From: a bacterium
Lineage (GTDB): Bacteria > Chloroflexota > Dormibacteria > UBA8260 > Bog-877
Direction of reading: 5' to 3'
Length of the DNA stretch: 20,717 nucleotides
Assembly (NCBI GenBank): GCA_021791345.1
Contig: JAJYWT010000046.1
Coordinates: forward strand, 1-20,717
Part shown: piece after piece, positions 6,826-14,352 of the stretch
Numbering within the stretch: position 1 is the first letter of the stretch
Layout: each line of letters begins with the position of its first letter
Program-made: the position numbers and the translations under genes
The notes under the pieces: generated by a model
The model's input: only the letters and a program-made list of their open reading frames with translations
Database searches by the model: none
What the model was told of the DNA's origin: nothing

Positions 6826-8159
6826 GCGCAATCGCGCGCTTCCACGACTTCAGTTACTGGTATCCAGGCGCGAACCAACCTGCCCTGGCGGAGCTGGAAG
6901 CGGCGCTCCAACCGGGCCTGGTGCTGCTTACCGGGGAGTCCGGTGGCGGCAAGTCGACTCTGCTGCGCTGCCTGGATGCCCTGGTTCCCCACTTTCATGG
7001 GGGCCGGGCGCGCGGCGAGGTCCAGGTGCTGGGCCAGAGCCTGCGCCACATCACCCCGCGCCAGCTCGCCCGGCACGTCGCCATGGTGTTCCAGGAGCCC
7101 GAGCGCCAGATGGTGATGCCGGTGGTGGAGCAGGAGGTGGCATTCGGTCCGGCCAACCTGGGCCTCGGGCGGGCTGTGGTGCGGCGGCGCGCGGAGGCGG
7201 CGATGGACTCCCTGGGGATCTCCCACCTGGCCGGCCGCCGCCTGGACGCGATCTCAGGCGGGGAGCTGCAGAGGGTGGCCCTGGCAGGGGCGCTGGCGAT
7301 GGCCCCGGAGCTGCTGGTGCTGGACGAGCCCACCTCCCAGCTGGATCCCGCCGGCGCCGACCTGCTGGGACGGTGCCTCACATCCCTGGTCAGGGAGGGC
7401 GTCAGCGTGGTGGTCGCCGAGCACCGGCCGGACCGCGTCCCGGCGATCGCCACCCAGGAGCTGGCCATGGTCGGCGGCCGGTTACTGCCGGCCCGTCTCG
7501 ATGTCACCTGGCCCACTCGCCGTGCGCGGACGGCCCGCGGGGGCGATGTCGCCTGGGCAGCTGACGATCTGGCGATCGGCCATGGGTTCCCGCTGCTGCA
7601 GAATCTCAACCTCAGCTGCCGGCGCGGGGAGGTGGTCGCCGTGACCGGCGCCAACGGCGCCGGCAAGACAACCCTCTTGCGGACGGTGGCGGGGCTGCTT
7701 CCGCCCCTGTCCGGGATGGTGGAGCGGAGCCCCGGTCGGGCCGCCTACCTGCCCCAGGAGCCCGGCTCCCTCCTGCACCAGGCGACCGTGCGCAAGGAGG
7801 TGGAGCAGACCGCCAGATGGCTGAAGCTGCCCCTGGAGGTCGACCCGATCCTGCGACAGTTCGCGATCTCGGAGCTGGCCGATCGCGACCCGCGCGACCT
7901 CAGCACCGGACAAAGGCAGCGGGTGGCCCTCGCTGCGGTGCTGATCGGTTCGCCCGTCAGCGTCTTCCTGGACGAGCCCACCCGGGGGGCTGACCAGCCC
8001 GCTCGCGAGATGCTGATCTCCGCCATCGACGCGTTGGCGGAGTCGGGGGCGGCGGTGCTGGTGGCGACCAGCGACCGTGACTTCGCTGAACATGTCGGTG
8101 ACTCCACCTGGGTCGCGGAATCTAGCGGTCTCACCCGGATGACGGCTGCCCCGGCGTGA
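6822..8159 (+). CDS. ecfA: Fused double-domain ECF ATPase (EcfA1-EcfA2)
   Basis: Powers the B12 ECF importer by ATP hydrolysis at the inner membrane face. The 445-residue protein holds two ABC domains. Domain 1: Walker A GESGGGKST (38-46), Q-loop Gln91, signature ISGGE (145-149), Walker B LVLDEP (165-170), switch His201. Domain 2: Walker A GANGAGKTT (276-284), Q-loop Gln312, signature LSTGQ (360-364), Walker B VFLDEP (381-386). The expected switch His of domain 2 is Ser417 (in VATSDRD), so the two sites are not equivalent. Both catalytic Glu residues (169, 385) are present. I chose the ATG at 6822 because it overlaps the ecfT stop (ATGA) and places the first ABC strand correctly; a longer in-frame opening to 6642 runs inside ecfT. 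The stop overlaps the next start (GTGA, 8156-8159). Confidence 0.95.
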   Translation: MSAIARFHDFSYWYPGANQPALAELEAALQPGLVLLTGESGGGKSTLLRCLDALVPHFHGGRARGEVQVLGQSLRHITPRQLARHVAMVFQEPERQMVMPVVEQEVAFGPANLGLGRAVVRRRAEAAMDSLGISHLAGRRLDAISGGELQRVALAGALAMAPELLVLDEPTSQLDPAGADLLGRCLTSLVREGVSVVVAEHRPDRVPAIATQELAMVGGRLLPARLDVTWPTRRARTARGGDVAWAADDLAIGHGFPLLQNLNLSCRRGEVVAVTGANGAGKTTLLRTVAGLLPPLSGMVERSPGRAAYLPQEPGSLLHQATVRKEVEQTARWLKLPLEVDPILRQFAISELADRDPRDLSTGQRQRVALAAVLIGSPVSVFLDEPTRGADQPAREMLISAIDALAESGAAVLVATSDRDFAEHVGDSTWVAESSGLTRMTAAPA

Positions 8160-9022
8160 TCCTCATCGTCATCAGCCTGCTCGGGATCGGCCTCTTTCTC
8201 TGGCCGTTCTCGGGCTTGGGACTGCCGGCCAGCACCCCCGCCTTGGCGATCGGGCTGGGCACCCTCCTCGGGCTCCTCGCCTTCGAGGTCGGGACTCGCA
8301 GGATGAGCACCCGCGCGTTCGCGCTGCTGGCCGCCCTCAGCGCCGCCGACGCCGCTCTGCGAGCGGCCCTGGTCACCGGGATCGCGGGCTTCAGCCCGAT
8401 CTTCCTGCTGGTCCTGTGCGGTGGCTACGCGCTGGGCCCGGAGTTCGGATTCTTAGTTGGTGCGGGCTCACTGCTGACCTCGGCGCTGGTCACCGGGGGG
8501 CTGGGGCCCTGGGTCCCGTACCAGCTCTTCGCGGTCGGCTGGGTGGGAATGCTCGCCGGCATCGCCGGCAGCTGGCGCCGCAGTGGGCGCCCCACCCGGC
8601 TCGATGTCGCCTTGCTGGCAGGGGTCGGCATCGTGACCGGATTCGGGTTCGGGGTGGTGATGGATGTCTGGAACTGGACCTTCTATGCAGGGTCCGGGCA
8701 GCTGGGGTGGACCCCCCATCTGCCGCCGCTGGTGGCCCTCCACCGGTTCGCCGGCTACTACCTGCTGACATCCTTGGGTTACGATTCCTTTCGGGCGGTC
8801 GGCAACGCGCTGATGGCGCTGCTCCTGGGGCTGCCGATCCTGGTGGGACTGCACCGGGTGGGTCAGCGACTGCAGCTGTCGTGGCCGCTACCCGAGGCGG
8901 CTCCCCTCTCAGCGCAGGCGGCGCACCACCAGGCTGCCGGCGAGCTTGTCGTGCCAGCCCTGGCGCCGGAGATCCAGGGCCGCCCAGCCGAAGCCAACCA
9001 GGCCCGACGCGAGGTCGAGTAG
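8156..9022 (+). CDS. ECF transporter substrate-binding S component, predicted cobalamin
   Basis: The membrane protein that binds the vitamin in an ECF importer. The 288-residue product has about six or seven hydrophobic segments (near 2-18, 28-45, 53-73, 80-115, 122-140, 150-172, 196-233). It shows a GPWVPYQLFAVGWVGMLAG stretch (117-135), which I recognise from actinobacterial ECF S-component proteins. Cobalamin is inferred from the riboswitch and the neighbouring lipoprotein, not from binding residues. The GTG start at 8156 overlaps the ATPase stop. The membrane part ends near residue 233; the last 37 residues (from 8909) are hydrophilic and lie antisense to the end of the RDD gene. Either this tail is a by-product of the overlap or the stop has been displaced. 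Confidence 0.8.
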   Translation: MILIVISLLGIGLFLWPFSGLGLPASTPALAIGLGTLLGLLAFEVGTRRMSTRAFALLAALSAADAALRAALVTGIAGFSPIFLLVLCGGYALGPEFGFLVGAGSLLTSALVTGGLGPWVPYQLFAVGWVGMLAGIAGSWRRSGRPTRLDVALLAGVGIVTGFGFGVVMDVWNWTFYAGSGQLGWTPHLPPLVALHRFAGYYLLTSLGYDSFRAVGNALMALLLGLPILVGLHRVGQRLQLSWPLPEAAPLSAQAAHHQAAGELVVPALAPEIQGRPAEANQARREVE

Positions 9023-9607
9023 GTACCCACAACTGCGGACGAAGCTCCGCCGGAGGCCCAAACGCCCGCCGTCCTCCGCACGCACCACCTTGGCTCCGAC
9101 CAGCCACATCCCGGGGGTCCGCTCCAGGGCCGTCCAGAAGGAGGTGAAGTAGGCCGGTGGGACCAGCAGGGTGAGGGCGGCCAGATGGGCTGCCCCAGCC
9201 ACCGGCCCGAGGCCCAAGAACAGTCCGGCGATAAGGATCAAGTCCACCCAGAGCCCGGCGGCCCGGGCCCAGAATCGAGCGTAGCCATAGCCGGGGAAGG
9301 GATTGCGGCTGCGCAGCTGGACCAGTGCCTCCCAGGGGTTGCCGGGCGGTCCGGCACTTCCAGGGAGGTCAGCCAGCGCGGCGCTGAGCTCGCCCCGGGT
9401 CCGGGCGCCGTAGACGATCTCGGTCCGCTCCCGCAGCTCATCCAGCGTCAGCCGGCCCGCTGCATGCTGCTCGACCAGTTGCGCCGCCGCCGTCTCCCGC
9501 TCCTGATCCGAGACCAAGAGCGACTCTGCCGAGCGCCGGGCGAACCAGAGGCCGTACACCTGCAGCGGGGGACGCCGGGGATCCGGCGGCCGCGCAGACA
9601 CGATCAA
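8909..9607 (-). CDS. DUF1707 (SHOCT-like) plus RDD family membrane protein
   Basis: The 232-residue protein has an N-terminal DUF1707 domain (about 30-82) with the usual LLVSDQERE, GRLTLDELRER and ALADLP marks, then a linker and an RDD domain (about 107-230). The RDD part shows YARFWARAAGLWVDLI, a TPGMWLVGAKVV segment and the closing RQGWHDKLAGSLVV motif, with two membrane segments in between and an amphipathic one near 187-210. DUF1707 proteins are typical of actinobacteria and their role is poorly known; RDD proteins are often linked to small-molecule transport or membrane stress. The start is a TTG at 9607 that overlaps the stop of the upstream acetyltransferase gene (TTGA, 9604-9607); a GTG at 9601 is the alternative. 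The 3' end overlaps the S-component gene by 114 bases. Confidence 0.88.
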   Translation of the reverse strand: MIVSARPPDPRRPPLQVYGLWFARRSAESLLVSDQERETAAAQLVEQHAAGRLTLDELRERTEIVYGARTRGELSAALADLPGSAGPPGNPWEALVQLRSRNPFPGYGYARFWARAAGLWVDLILIAGLFLGLGPVAGAAHLAALTLLVPPAYFTSFWTALERTPGMWLVGAKVVRAEDGGRLGLRRSFVRSCGYLLDLASGLVGFGWAALDLRRQGWHDKLAGSLVVRRLR

Positions 9608-10173
9608 CCGGCGGGGGGAGCCCCGGTTCGGCCGAGCTCCCAGTCCTGGGCCAGCAGCCCCATGTACAGCAGGTCGAGGCGCTGCCCGTCGCGCAGGACC
9701 CGCTCCCGCAGGCGCCCCTCCTCCACGAACCCGAGGCGACGGTAGAGGGCGATCGCGGGCTGGTTGTCGGCGATGACGTCGAGGCTCAGGCGGTGCAGCC
9801 CCAGCTCATCGAAGGCATATCTGAGGGCCAGGCGCATCGCCTCGGTCCCGAAGCCGCGGCCGCGATCGCGGGGATCTCCCAGCCCGATGGCCACCCAACC
9901 ATGGCGGTTCGGCCACTCGATCCCGACGATGGCGACGAAGCCGACCAGGCGGTCGTCCTCCAGGGTGCGGATGCGAAACTCGAAGTTGCTCGAATCCTCA
10001 CCCAGTGACTCATCCCGTTCCCGGAAGTGGTCGGGCGCCAGCGGCCGGGGGGCGTCCGTGTCCTGCAGGCGCCGGTAGTCGGCGTCCTCGCTCCAGCGCG
10101 AGAGGATCTCCGAGTCCTCCTGGCGGGGCGCGCACAGCCGGATCCGCGAGCCGCGAAACAGATCGGACGACAT
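9604..10173 (-). CDS. GNAT family N-acetyltransferase, RimJ/RimL-like
   Basis: Predicted to transfer an acetyl group from acetyl-CoA to an amino group (an N-terminal, ribosomal-protein or small-molecule amine). The 189-residue protein has the Acetyltransf_3 layout: a start of the FRGSRIRLCAPRQEDSEILSRW kind, a central strand with VGFVAIVGIE, the CoA-pyrophosphate loop RGRGFGTEA (104-112), then LHRLSLDVIADNQPAIALYRRLGFVEEGRLRE (127-158) with the conserved Asn137 and Tyr144. The ATG at 10173 is preceded by GAGGGAG. The first gene of a two-gene unit with the RDD gene, it is divergent from an MFS exporter with 43 bases between. The substrate cannot be predicted. Confidence 0.92.
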   Translation of the reverse strand: MSSDLFRGSRIRLCAPRQEDSEILSRWSEDADYRRLQDTDAPRPLAPDHFRERDESLGEDSSNFEFRIRTLEDDRLVGFVAIVGIEWPNRHGWVAIGLGDPRDRGRGFGTEAMRLALRYAFDELGLHRLSLDVIADNQPAIALYRRLGFVEEGRLRERVLRDGQRLDLLYMGLLAQDWELGRTGAPPAG

Positions 10174-10216
10174 TTAACTCCCTCAGTGGGACCGGCCAGA
10201 GAATTAGGAGGCGAGT

Positions 10217-11542
10217 ATGCCAGAGGAGGGCCCGACCGCCGCCCGACCGCCTGGGGAGGGCGCCGTCGACCGTGGTTCACCGGCGCACCCCGCCTCTGGT
10301 CCTGCTGGCCCTGCGCTCGGCCTTCGGCCGCCGCTCCTCCAGCGGCTGCCGGAGGCCTTGCAGCAACCGCTCTTCCGGCGCTATCTCCTGGGGCTGGGAC
10401 CGTTGTCCCTGGGCACCTGGATGCAGCTGGTGGCGCTGGGCTACCTGACCCTGCAGGTGACGGGCTCGGTGGCCGCCGTCGGTCTGGTGGGAGCGGCCGA
10501 CGGGATTCCGGCGGTCCTGCTCTCCATCCCCGCGGGGGCTGTCGGCGATCGGTTCCCGCGCCGGTGGGTGCTGTTGGTGGCGACCGGGTCCCTCGGCCTG
10601 ACCGCACTCGGGCTCTCCCTGGCCGCCGGGCTGGGACGGGCATCCCTGCCGGTGCTCATCGGCGCCGCGATCTGCTTTGGGGCGGCGGATGCGTTCAACG
10701 GGCCGACCCGCCAAGCCCTGATCGCCGACCTGGTTCCCCGGCCGCAGCTCGTGGGAGCCGTCACCGTCACCAGCAGTGTGGGCAGTGCCGCCCGGATCGT
10801 GGGACCCGCGGTGGCGGGGGTGCTGCTGGGAACCCTGGGGGCGGCCAGCTGCTTTCTGGCCATGGCGGCCAGCGTGCTGCCGCTCCTGATCGCCCTCGGC
10901 CGTGGGCGCTGGCCGGCTGCCAAGACCACCTCCACCGAGATGGGAGCACTGGGAAGGGTCTGGGAGGGGATTAGCTGGAGCCGATCCAACCCCCTGGTGC
11001 GGTCGGTGCTGCTGGGCAGCCTGACCCTGGGGGTCCTGGGAATCGGCTACATGCCGTATCTGCCGGTGTTCGCCCGCGACCAGCTGCACGGCGGGGGCCA
11101 GGTTCTGGGTCTCATGTACAGCGTGGGCGGGATCGGAGCCCTGGCGGGGGGCCTGGCGCTCAGCCTGTTCAGCCGGCGCGTCCAGCGGCGTCAGCTGCTG
11201 CTCTTCGCCGCCCCCTTCTACGCGGCCAGCCTGTTCGGGCTCACCCGGGCTCCCTCCCTGGGGCTGGCGCTCCCCTGTCTGGCCGGGATCAGCCTCGGCT
11301 TCATGGCTGCCAACACCGCCATGCTGACCAGTCTGCAGGCGGCGGCTCCGGCCGAGATCCGGGCCCGGGTGATGTCCCTGTACAGCCTCGCCTACGCTGG
11401 TGGCGGCCCCCTGGGGACCCTGCTGTACGCCGCGCTGAGCCGGATCGTCCCCCTGTTCTCCGCCATCGCGGCGGGGGCCGTGGTGGTGGGGGTGGTGCTG
11501 CTCTGGACCGCGACCCGGCCCGGGCTGCGGGCCCTGGCCTGA
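10217..11542 (+). CDS. MFS exporter, DHA3/EntS-like (MFS_3)
   Basis: A 441-residue, 12-helix major facilitator with a polar Pro/Ala-rich leader of about 45 residues. Features of the DHA3/MFS_3 group are visible: FRRYLLGLGPLSLGTWMQ at the first helix, motif A in PAGAVGDRFPRRWVLL (104-119), the FGAADAFNGPTRQALIADLV segment (155-174), a central loop near 231-251, and RARVMSLYSLAYAGGGPLGTLL near the C-terminus. Members export siderophores, macrolides and other drugs; the real substrate is unknown. The ATG at 10217 has AGGAGG in the TAGGAGGCGAGT leader. It is followed after 21 bases by an Eis-like acetyltransferase on the same strand, which suggests one transcript. Confidence 0.92.
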   Translation: MPEEGPTAARPPGEGAVDRGSPAHPASGPAGPALGLRPPLLQRLPEALQQPLFRRYLLGLGPLSLGTWMQLVALGYLTLQVTGSVAAVGLVGAADGIPAVLLSIPAGAVGDRFPRRWVLLVATGSLGLTALGLSLAAGLGRASLPVLIGAAICFGAADAFNGPTRQALIADLVPRPQLVGAVTVTSSVGSAARIVGPAVAGVLLGTLGAASCFLAMAASVLPLLIALGRGRWPAAKTTSTEMGALGRVWEGISWSRSNPLVRSVLLGSLTLGVLGIGYMPYLPVFARDQLHGGGQVLGLMYSVGGIGALAGGLALSLFSRRVQRRQLLLFAAPFYAASLFGLTRAPSLGLALPCLAGISLGFMAANTAMLTSLQAAAPAEIRARVMSLYSLAYAGGGPLGTLLYAALSRIVPLFSAIAAGAVVVGVVLLWTATRPGLRALA

Positions 11543-11563
11543 GCTGCCCGATATCCTCTGCTG

Positions 11564-12790
11564 ATGGGTCTTGAGTTCCGCCCGATCCGGCCAGAAGAGC
11601 TCCCGCTTCTGGCCGAGGTCAACCTGACCGCGTTCGGGGAGAATCTGGATCCCTGGCACACGGGGTGGTTCGAGAGCCACTTCGAGGGCGCGCTGACCAT
11701 GGCCGCCTTCGATGACGGGGTGATGGTGGGCAGCTCGATGAGCCTGCCGGTCACGGTCGGGGTCCCCGGGGCCACCGTCGCCGCCGCCGGCGTCACCGCC
11801 GTTGGAGTTCTACCCACCCACCGGCGCCAGGGGATCCTCCGCCGGATGATCGACCGGCTGTTGGGGGAAGCCCGCGCCCAAGGGCTGCCGCTGGCGGTGC
11901 TCTGGGCCAGTGAGGGCGGCATCTACTCCAGGTTCGGGTTCGGGCCGGCCGCCCGCTCCCTGGGGATGGAATTACAGCACCCGAAGGCGTCCCTTTTGCC
12001 CCGGCCGCGGATCGGGCGGATCCGGATGGTCTCGCTGGAGCAGGCCCGCCAGATCCTGCCCGCGGTGCATGAGAAGGTTGTACGTCAGCGCCCCGCCATG
12101 ATCTCCCGCGACCAGATCGGGTGGCGGTATGCGCTCTCCAACGACGACCCCCACCTGGCTCCCGGCGAGAGCCGACTCTTCACGGTGGTGCACGAGAGCG
12201 CGGGCGGTGTCGATGGGTATCTGGTCTACCGCGTCCGGGGGGACTGGACCCCCCGGGGTCCGGAGAACACCTTGATCGTGGTCGAGATGGTGGCGGAGAA
12301 CCCCCACGCCACCGCCGAACTCTGGCGCTACTGCACCGAGGTGGACCTAGTGCGCCGGATCGAGGCCAAGGGGCGGGGCGCCAGGCCGGTCGATGACCCG
12401 ATCTGGTGGCTGCTGGCCGACCCCCAGGCGCTGGTCGCGACCGCAACCATCACCCTTTGGGCGAGTGTCCTGGACGTGCCCGGGCTCTTCGAGGCCCGCC
12501 GCTACCGCTGCGACGGCGGGCTCACCCTGGCCGTCGAAGCAGGTGACGGCGGCCCCTCGGCCGGCTACCGTCTGGAGGTGAGCGGCGGGGTGGGACGGTG
12601 CCGTCCCGCGGCCGGGCCCGCGGACATTCACCTGGGTTGGTCCGAGCTGGGATCTCTCAGCCTGGGGATGCCCTGTCTCTCCCAGCTGGTCGCGGCGGGT
12701 CGAGTCCGGGTTACCGAAGCCGCGGTGGTCCGGGAGGCGGACAGGATCCTGAGCTGGGACCCTGCCCCCTGGTGCTTCGAGGACATCTGA
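11564..12790 (+). CDS. Eis-like N-acetyltransferase (two GNAT regions plus SCP2-like C-terminal domain)
   Basis: A 408-residue protein of the length and layout of the Eis family, whose members acetylate aminoglycosides and other polyamines at several positions with acetyl-CoA. Visible: an N-terminal GNAT domain with the CoA loop VLPTHRRQGILRRM (82-95); the segment SEGGIYSRFGFGPA (116-129), where Tyr121 matches the general-acid Tyr of Eis; a degenerate second GNAT region (about 150-290); and a C-terminal sterol-carrier-like region (about 300-408) ending in APWCFEDI. In Eis the C-terminal carboxylate works as the base; here the chain ends at about the same place, but with Ile. Only 21 bases separate it from the MFS gene and no clear Shine-Dalgarno sequence is present; a TATCCT box just before the ATG leaves room for a leaderless transcript. 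Confidence 0.88.
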   Translation: MGLEFRPIRPEELPLLAEVNLTAFGENLDPWHTGWFESHFEGALTMAAFDDGVMVGSSMSLPVTVGVPGATVAAAGVTAVGVLPTHRRQGILRRMIDRLLGEARAQGLPLAVLWASEGGIYSRFGFGPAARSLGMELQHPKASLLPRPRIGRIRMVSLEQARQILPAVHEKVVRQRPAMISRDQIGWRYALSNDDPHLAPGESRLFTVVHESAGGVDGYLVYRVRGDWTPRGPENTLIVVEMVAENPHATAELWRYCTEVDLVRRIEAKGRGARPVDDPIWWLLADPQALVATATITLWASVLDVPGLFEARRYRCDGGLTLAVEAGDGGPSAGYRLEVSGGVGRCRPAAGPADIHLGWSELGSLSLGMPCLSQLVAAGRVRVTEAAVVREADRILSWDPAPWCFEDI

Positions 12791-12795
12791 GTCTG

Positions 12796-12823
12796 CTGCG
12801 GGAGCCAAAGGCATCGCCCGCAG
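12796..12823. terminator. Hairpin between convergent genes
   Basis: CTGCGGG (12796-12802) and CCCGCAG (12817-12823) form a perfect 7-bp stem with a 14-base loop, 6 bases after the Eis-like gene and 29 bases beyond the end of the last gene of the minus-strand pilus operon. It could serve both strands. A second small stem (CACGG 12827-12831 with CCGTG 12846-12850) sits beside it. Confidence 0.55.
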
Positions 12824-12851
12824 GGCCACGGGAGCCTGCGACCGGCCGTGC

Positions 12852-13226
12852 TCAGGTCGGCGTGACGTCCACCAGCCGGTGCACGCGCCAGGGGGAGGAC
12901 CTGGTGTCGAGATCCACCTCCAGCTCGTGCAGGCCGGCTCCGGCGCTGGTCGCTGCCTCCGGATACTGACAGATGGTCAGGTCCTCAAATCGAAGCCGCA
13001 GCCAGCACCGGCCGGGACCGGCCGGCGGGCGCCGGCTGAGCATCCATGACAGTCCCGACCGGGCCGGCAGCAGCCGCCCACCCTCTTCCCGAATCGCCGC
13101 GGCGGCCGCCAGCATCTGGCCCAGCAGAGGGGGCGCGAGGAACTGCGCCAGCGCGAGGTCGTCAGCCTGCGCGATCGCGCGCTCCAGGCCGTCTGCCAGC
13201 TGACGCAGCTGCTGGGTGGTCTGCAT
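12852..13226 (-). CDS. Small unknown protein at the end of the Tad operon
   Basis: A 124-residue soluble protein: an N-terminal helical half (QLRQLADGLERAIAQADDLALAQFLA, then an Ala-rich helix) followed by a beta-rich half (CWLRLRFEDLTICQ, LHELEVDLDT, WRVHRLVDVTP). The alternation and the closing W-x-V-x-x-x-V-D-V resemble NTF2-like domains, but I cannot confirm that. I chose the ATG at 13226; an in-frame ATG at 13292 would overlap the preceding ParA-like gene by 11 bases, as other genes in this operon do, and would add 22 residues. As the last gene in the minus-strand unit it may be a pilus accessory or merely co-transcribed. Confidence 0.65.
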   Translation of the reverse strand: MQTTQQLRQLADGLERAIAQADDLALAQFLAPPLLGQMLAAAAAIREEGGRLLPARSGLSWMLSRRPPAGPGRCWLRLRFEDLTICQYPEAATSAGAGLHELEVDLDTRSSPWRVHRLVDVTPT

Positions 13227-13281
13227 CTCGCCATCTTGCCTGGCCCGCCTGATCCTGCCCCAACCAAGATCAACCCGGTCT

Positions 13282-14352
13282 CTAGCTGCCATGCCCACCC
13301 ACGCCCGATCCCAGTCGGGTGAGCTGCTCCGCCAGGGCAAAGCTGGCCGCGCGCATCCTGCGGTCGACCACCGCCATGGGAACCCGCCGGGCCTCGGCGA
13401 CCTGCGCTGCGCCGGGGGCCCAGGGCATGCCCATCACCTCGATCCCCTCCCGGGCCAGCTCCTCGCGCAGCTCCTGCCACCCCCATTTCGCGTGCGCGAC
13501 GGCCAGGCAGCCCCCCCGGGTGAGGGCCGAGTTCTGCTCGACAAAGGTCACCGTGCGGACGCAGCTGCGGCGCTGGCTCTCTCCAGGTCCGGTCGGGATC
13601 AGGGCCGCCGAGGCCTTCTCCAGCCAGAACCGCTGGATCACCGACTCCGGGCTGAGGCAACGGCCGAGGTCAACCACGATCACCCGGAATGCCGGCTGCA
13701 GCACGCGCTGGAAGAGATAGTCCAGATGCTCGCGCCCGACCGGAGCGGATCGGCGATCCCGGAGGGCTGCGAAGAGGCACTGGAAGTCGAGCGCCTGGGC
13801 CGTGAAGAGGTAGCTGTCCAGATTGGCGGCACCCTCACACAGTTCCGCCAGGTGGAGCACCAGCTGGTCCAGACGGGCAAGGGGAGCGAGGTCGTGCCCT
13901 GCGCGGCAACCCCCCAGGAGCAGGTCGAGGTCGGGGCTGGCCCAGTCCCCGTCGACCAGCAGCGCCCTGGCGGGGCTCTGCCGTCGCCCGAACGCCCAGG
14001 CGCAGTTGAGGGCCAGGGCGGATCCGCCGATTGCCCCCTTACCGCCCACGACCGCCACCACCAGGGGGTCAGGGCCAGGTGTCGGGGCACCCAATGTCGC
14101 CACCGCCAGGTCCTCACCCACGTGCTGGCGGAGCATCCCTGGACGCCGAGAACGAAGGGCTGTGGACACCCCGCGCCACAGCCCGAGCGGCCCCGCGGGC
14201 CCGACCACCATTCGGGCCGGCGCCGGTTCGGCGAGCAGGAGCAGCGGGTGGCGGGGAAGAGGCCGGTGGGGACGTGAAGTCGAGTTGTACCAGGTGAGGC
14301 GACCGCCCGGCTCGGGTGGCGGTGGTGGGGGGGTTCGGGTGCCGGCCTGCAT
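13282..14352 (-). CDS. ParA/MinD-like P-loop protein with altered Walker A, second in the Tad operon
   Basis: A 356-residue protein. The N-terminal 80 or so residues are Pro/Arg-rich and disordered-looking. The SIMIBI-type core begins with VVAVVGGKGAIGGS (98-111), then the switch strand LLVDGDWASPDLD (131-143) and the Walker B strand VIVVD (224-228). The deviant Walker A motif KGGxGK[ST] reads here K105-G-A-I-G-G-S: the signature Lys is kept but the P-loop Lys is Gly110, so nucleotide hydrolysis is doubtful. It may act like TadZ as a localisation factor for the pilus machine. The start at 14352 shares its first base with the stop of the TadG-like gene (TGATG); a longer opening to 14568 runs inside that gene and is unlikely. 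Confidence 0.82.
   Translation of the reverse strand: MQAGTRTPPPPPPEPGGRLTWYNSTSRPHRPLPRHPLLLLAEPAPARMVVGPAGPLGLWRGVSTALRSRRPGMLRQHVGEDLAVATLGAPTPGPDPLVVAVVGGKGAIGGSALALNCAWAFGRRQSPARALLVDGDWASPDLDLLLGGCRAGHDLAPLARLDQLVLHLAELCEGAANLDSYLFTAQALDFQCLFAALRDRRSAPVGREHLDYLFQRVLQPAFRVIVVDLGRCLSPESVIQRFWLEKASAALIPTGPGESQRRSCVRTVTFVEQNSALTRGGCLAVAHAKWGWQELREELAREGIEVMGMPWAPGAAQVAEARRVPMAVVDRRMRAASFALAEQLTRLGSGVGGHGS

Noticed and set aside
9185..9745. A 186-codon plus-strand open frame
   Set aside because: Antisense to the DUF1707 part of the RDD gene and the acetyltransferase end, both supported by family motifs.
10277..11680. A 467-codon minus-strand open frame
   Set aside because: Antisense to the MFS exporter; its product is rich in Gln, Gly, Arg and Pro without any fold-like pattern, and the plus-strand frame has clear membrane helices and an SD site.
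13216..14277. A 353-codon plus-strand open frame
   Set aside because: Antisense to the ParA-like gene with recognisable Walker B and switch strands; the product shows no domain.
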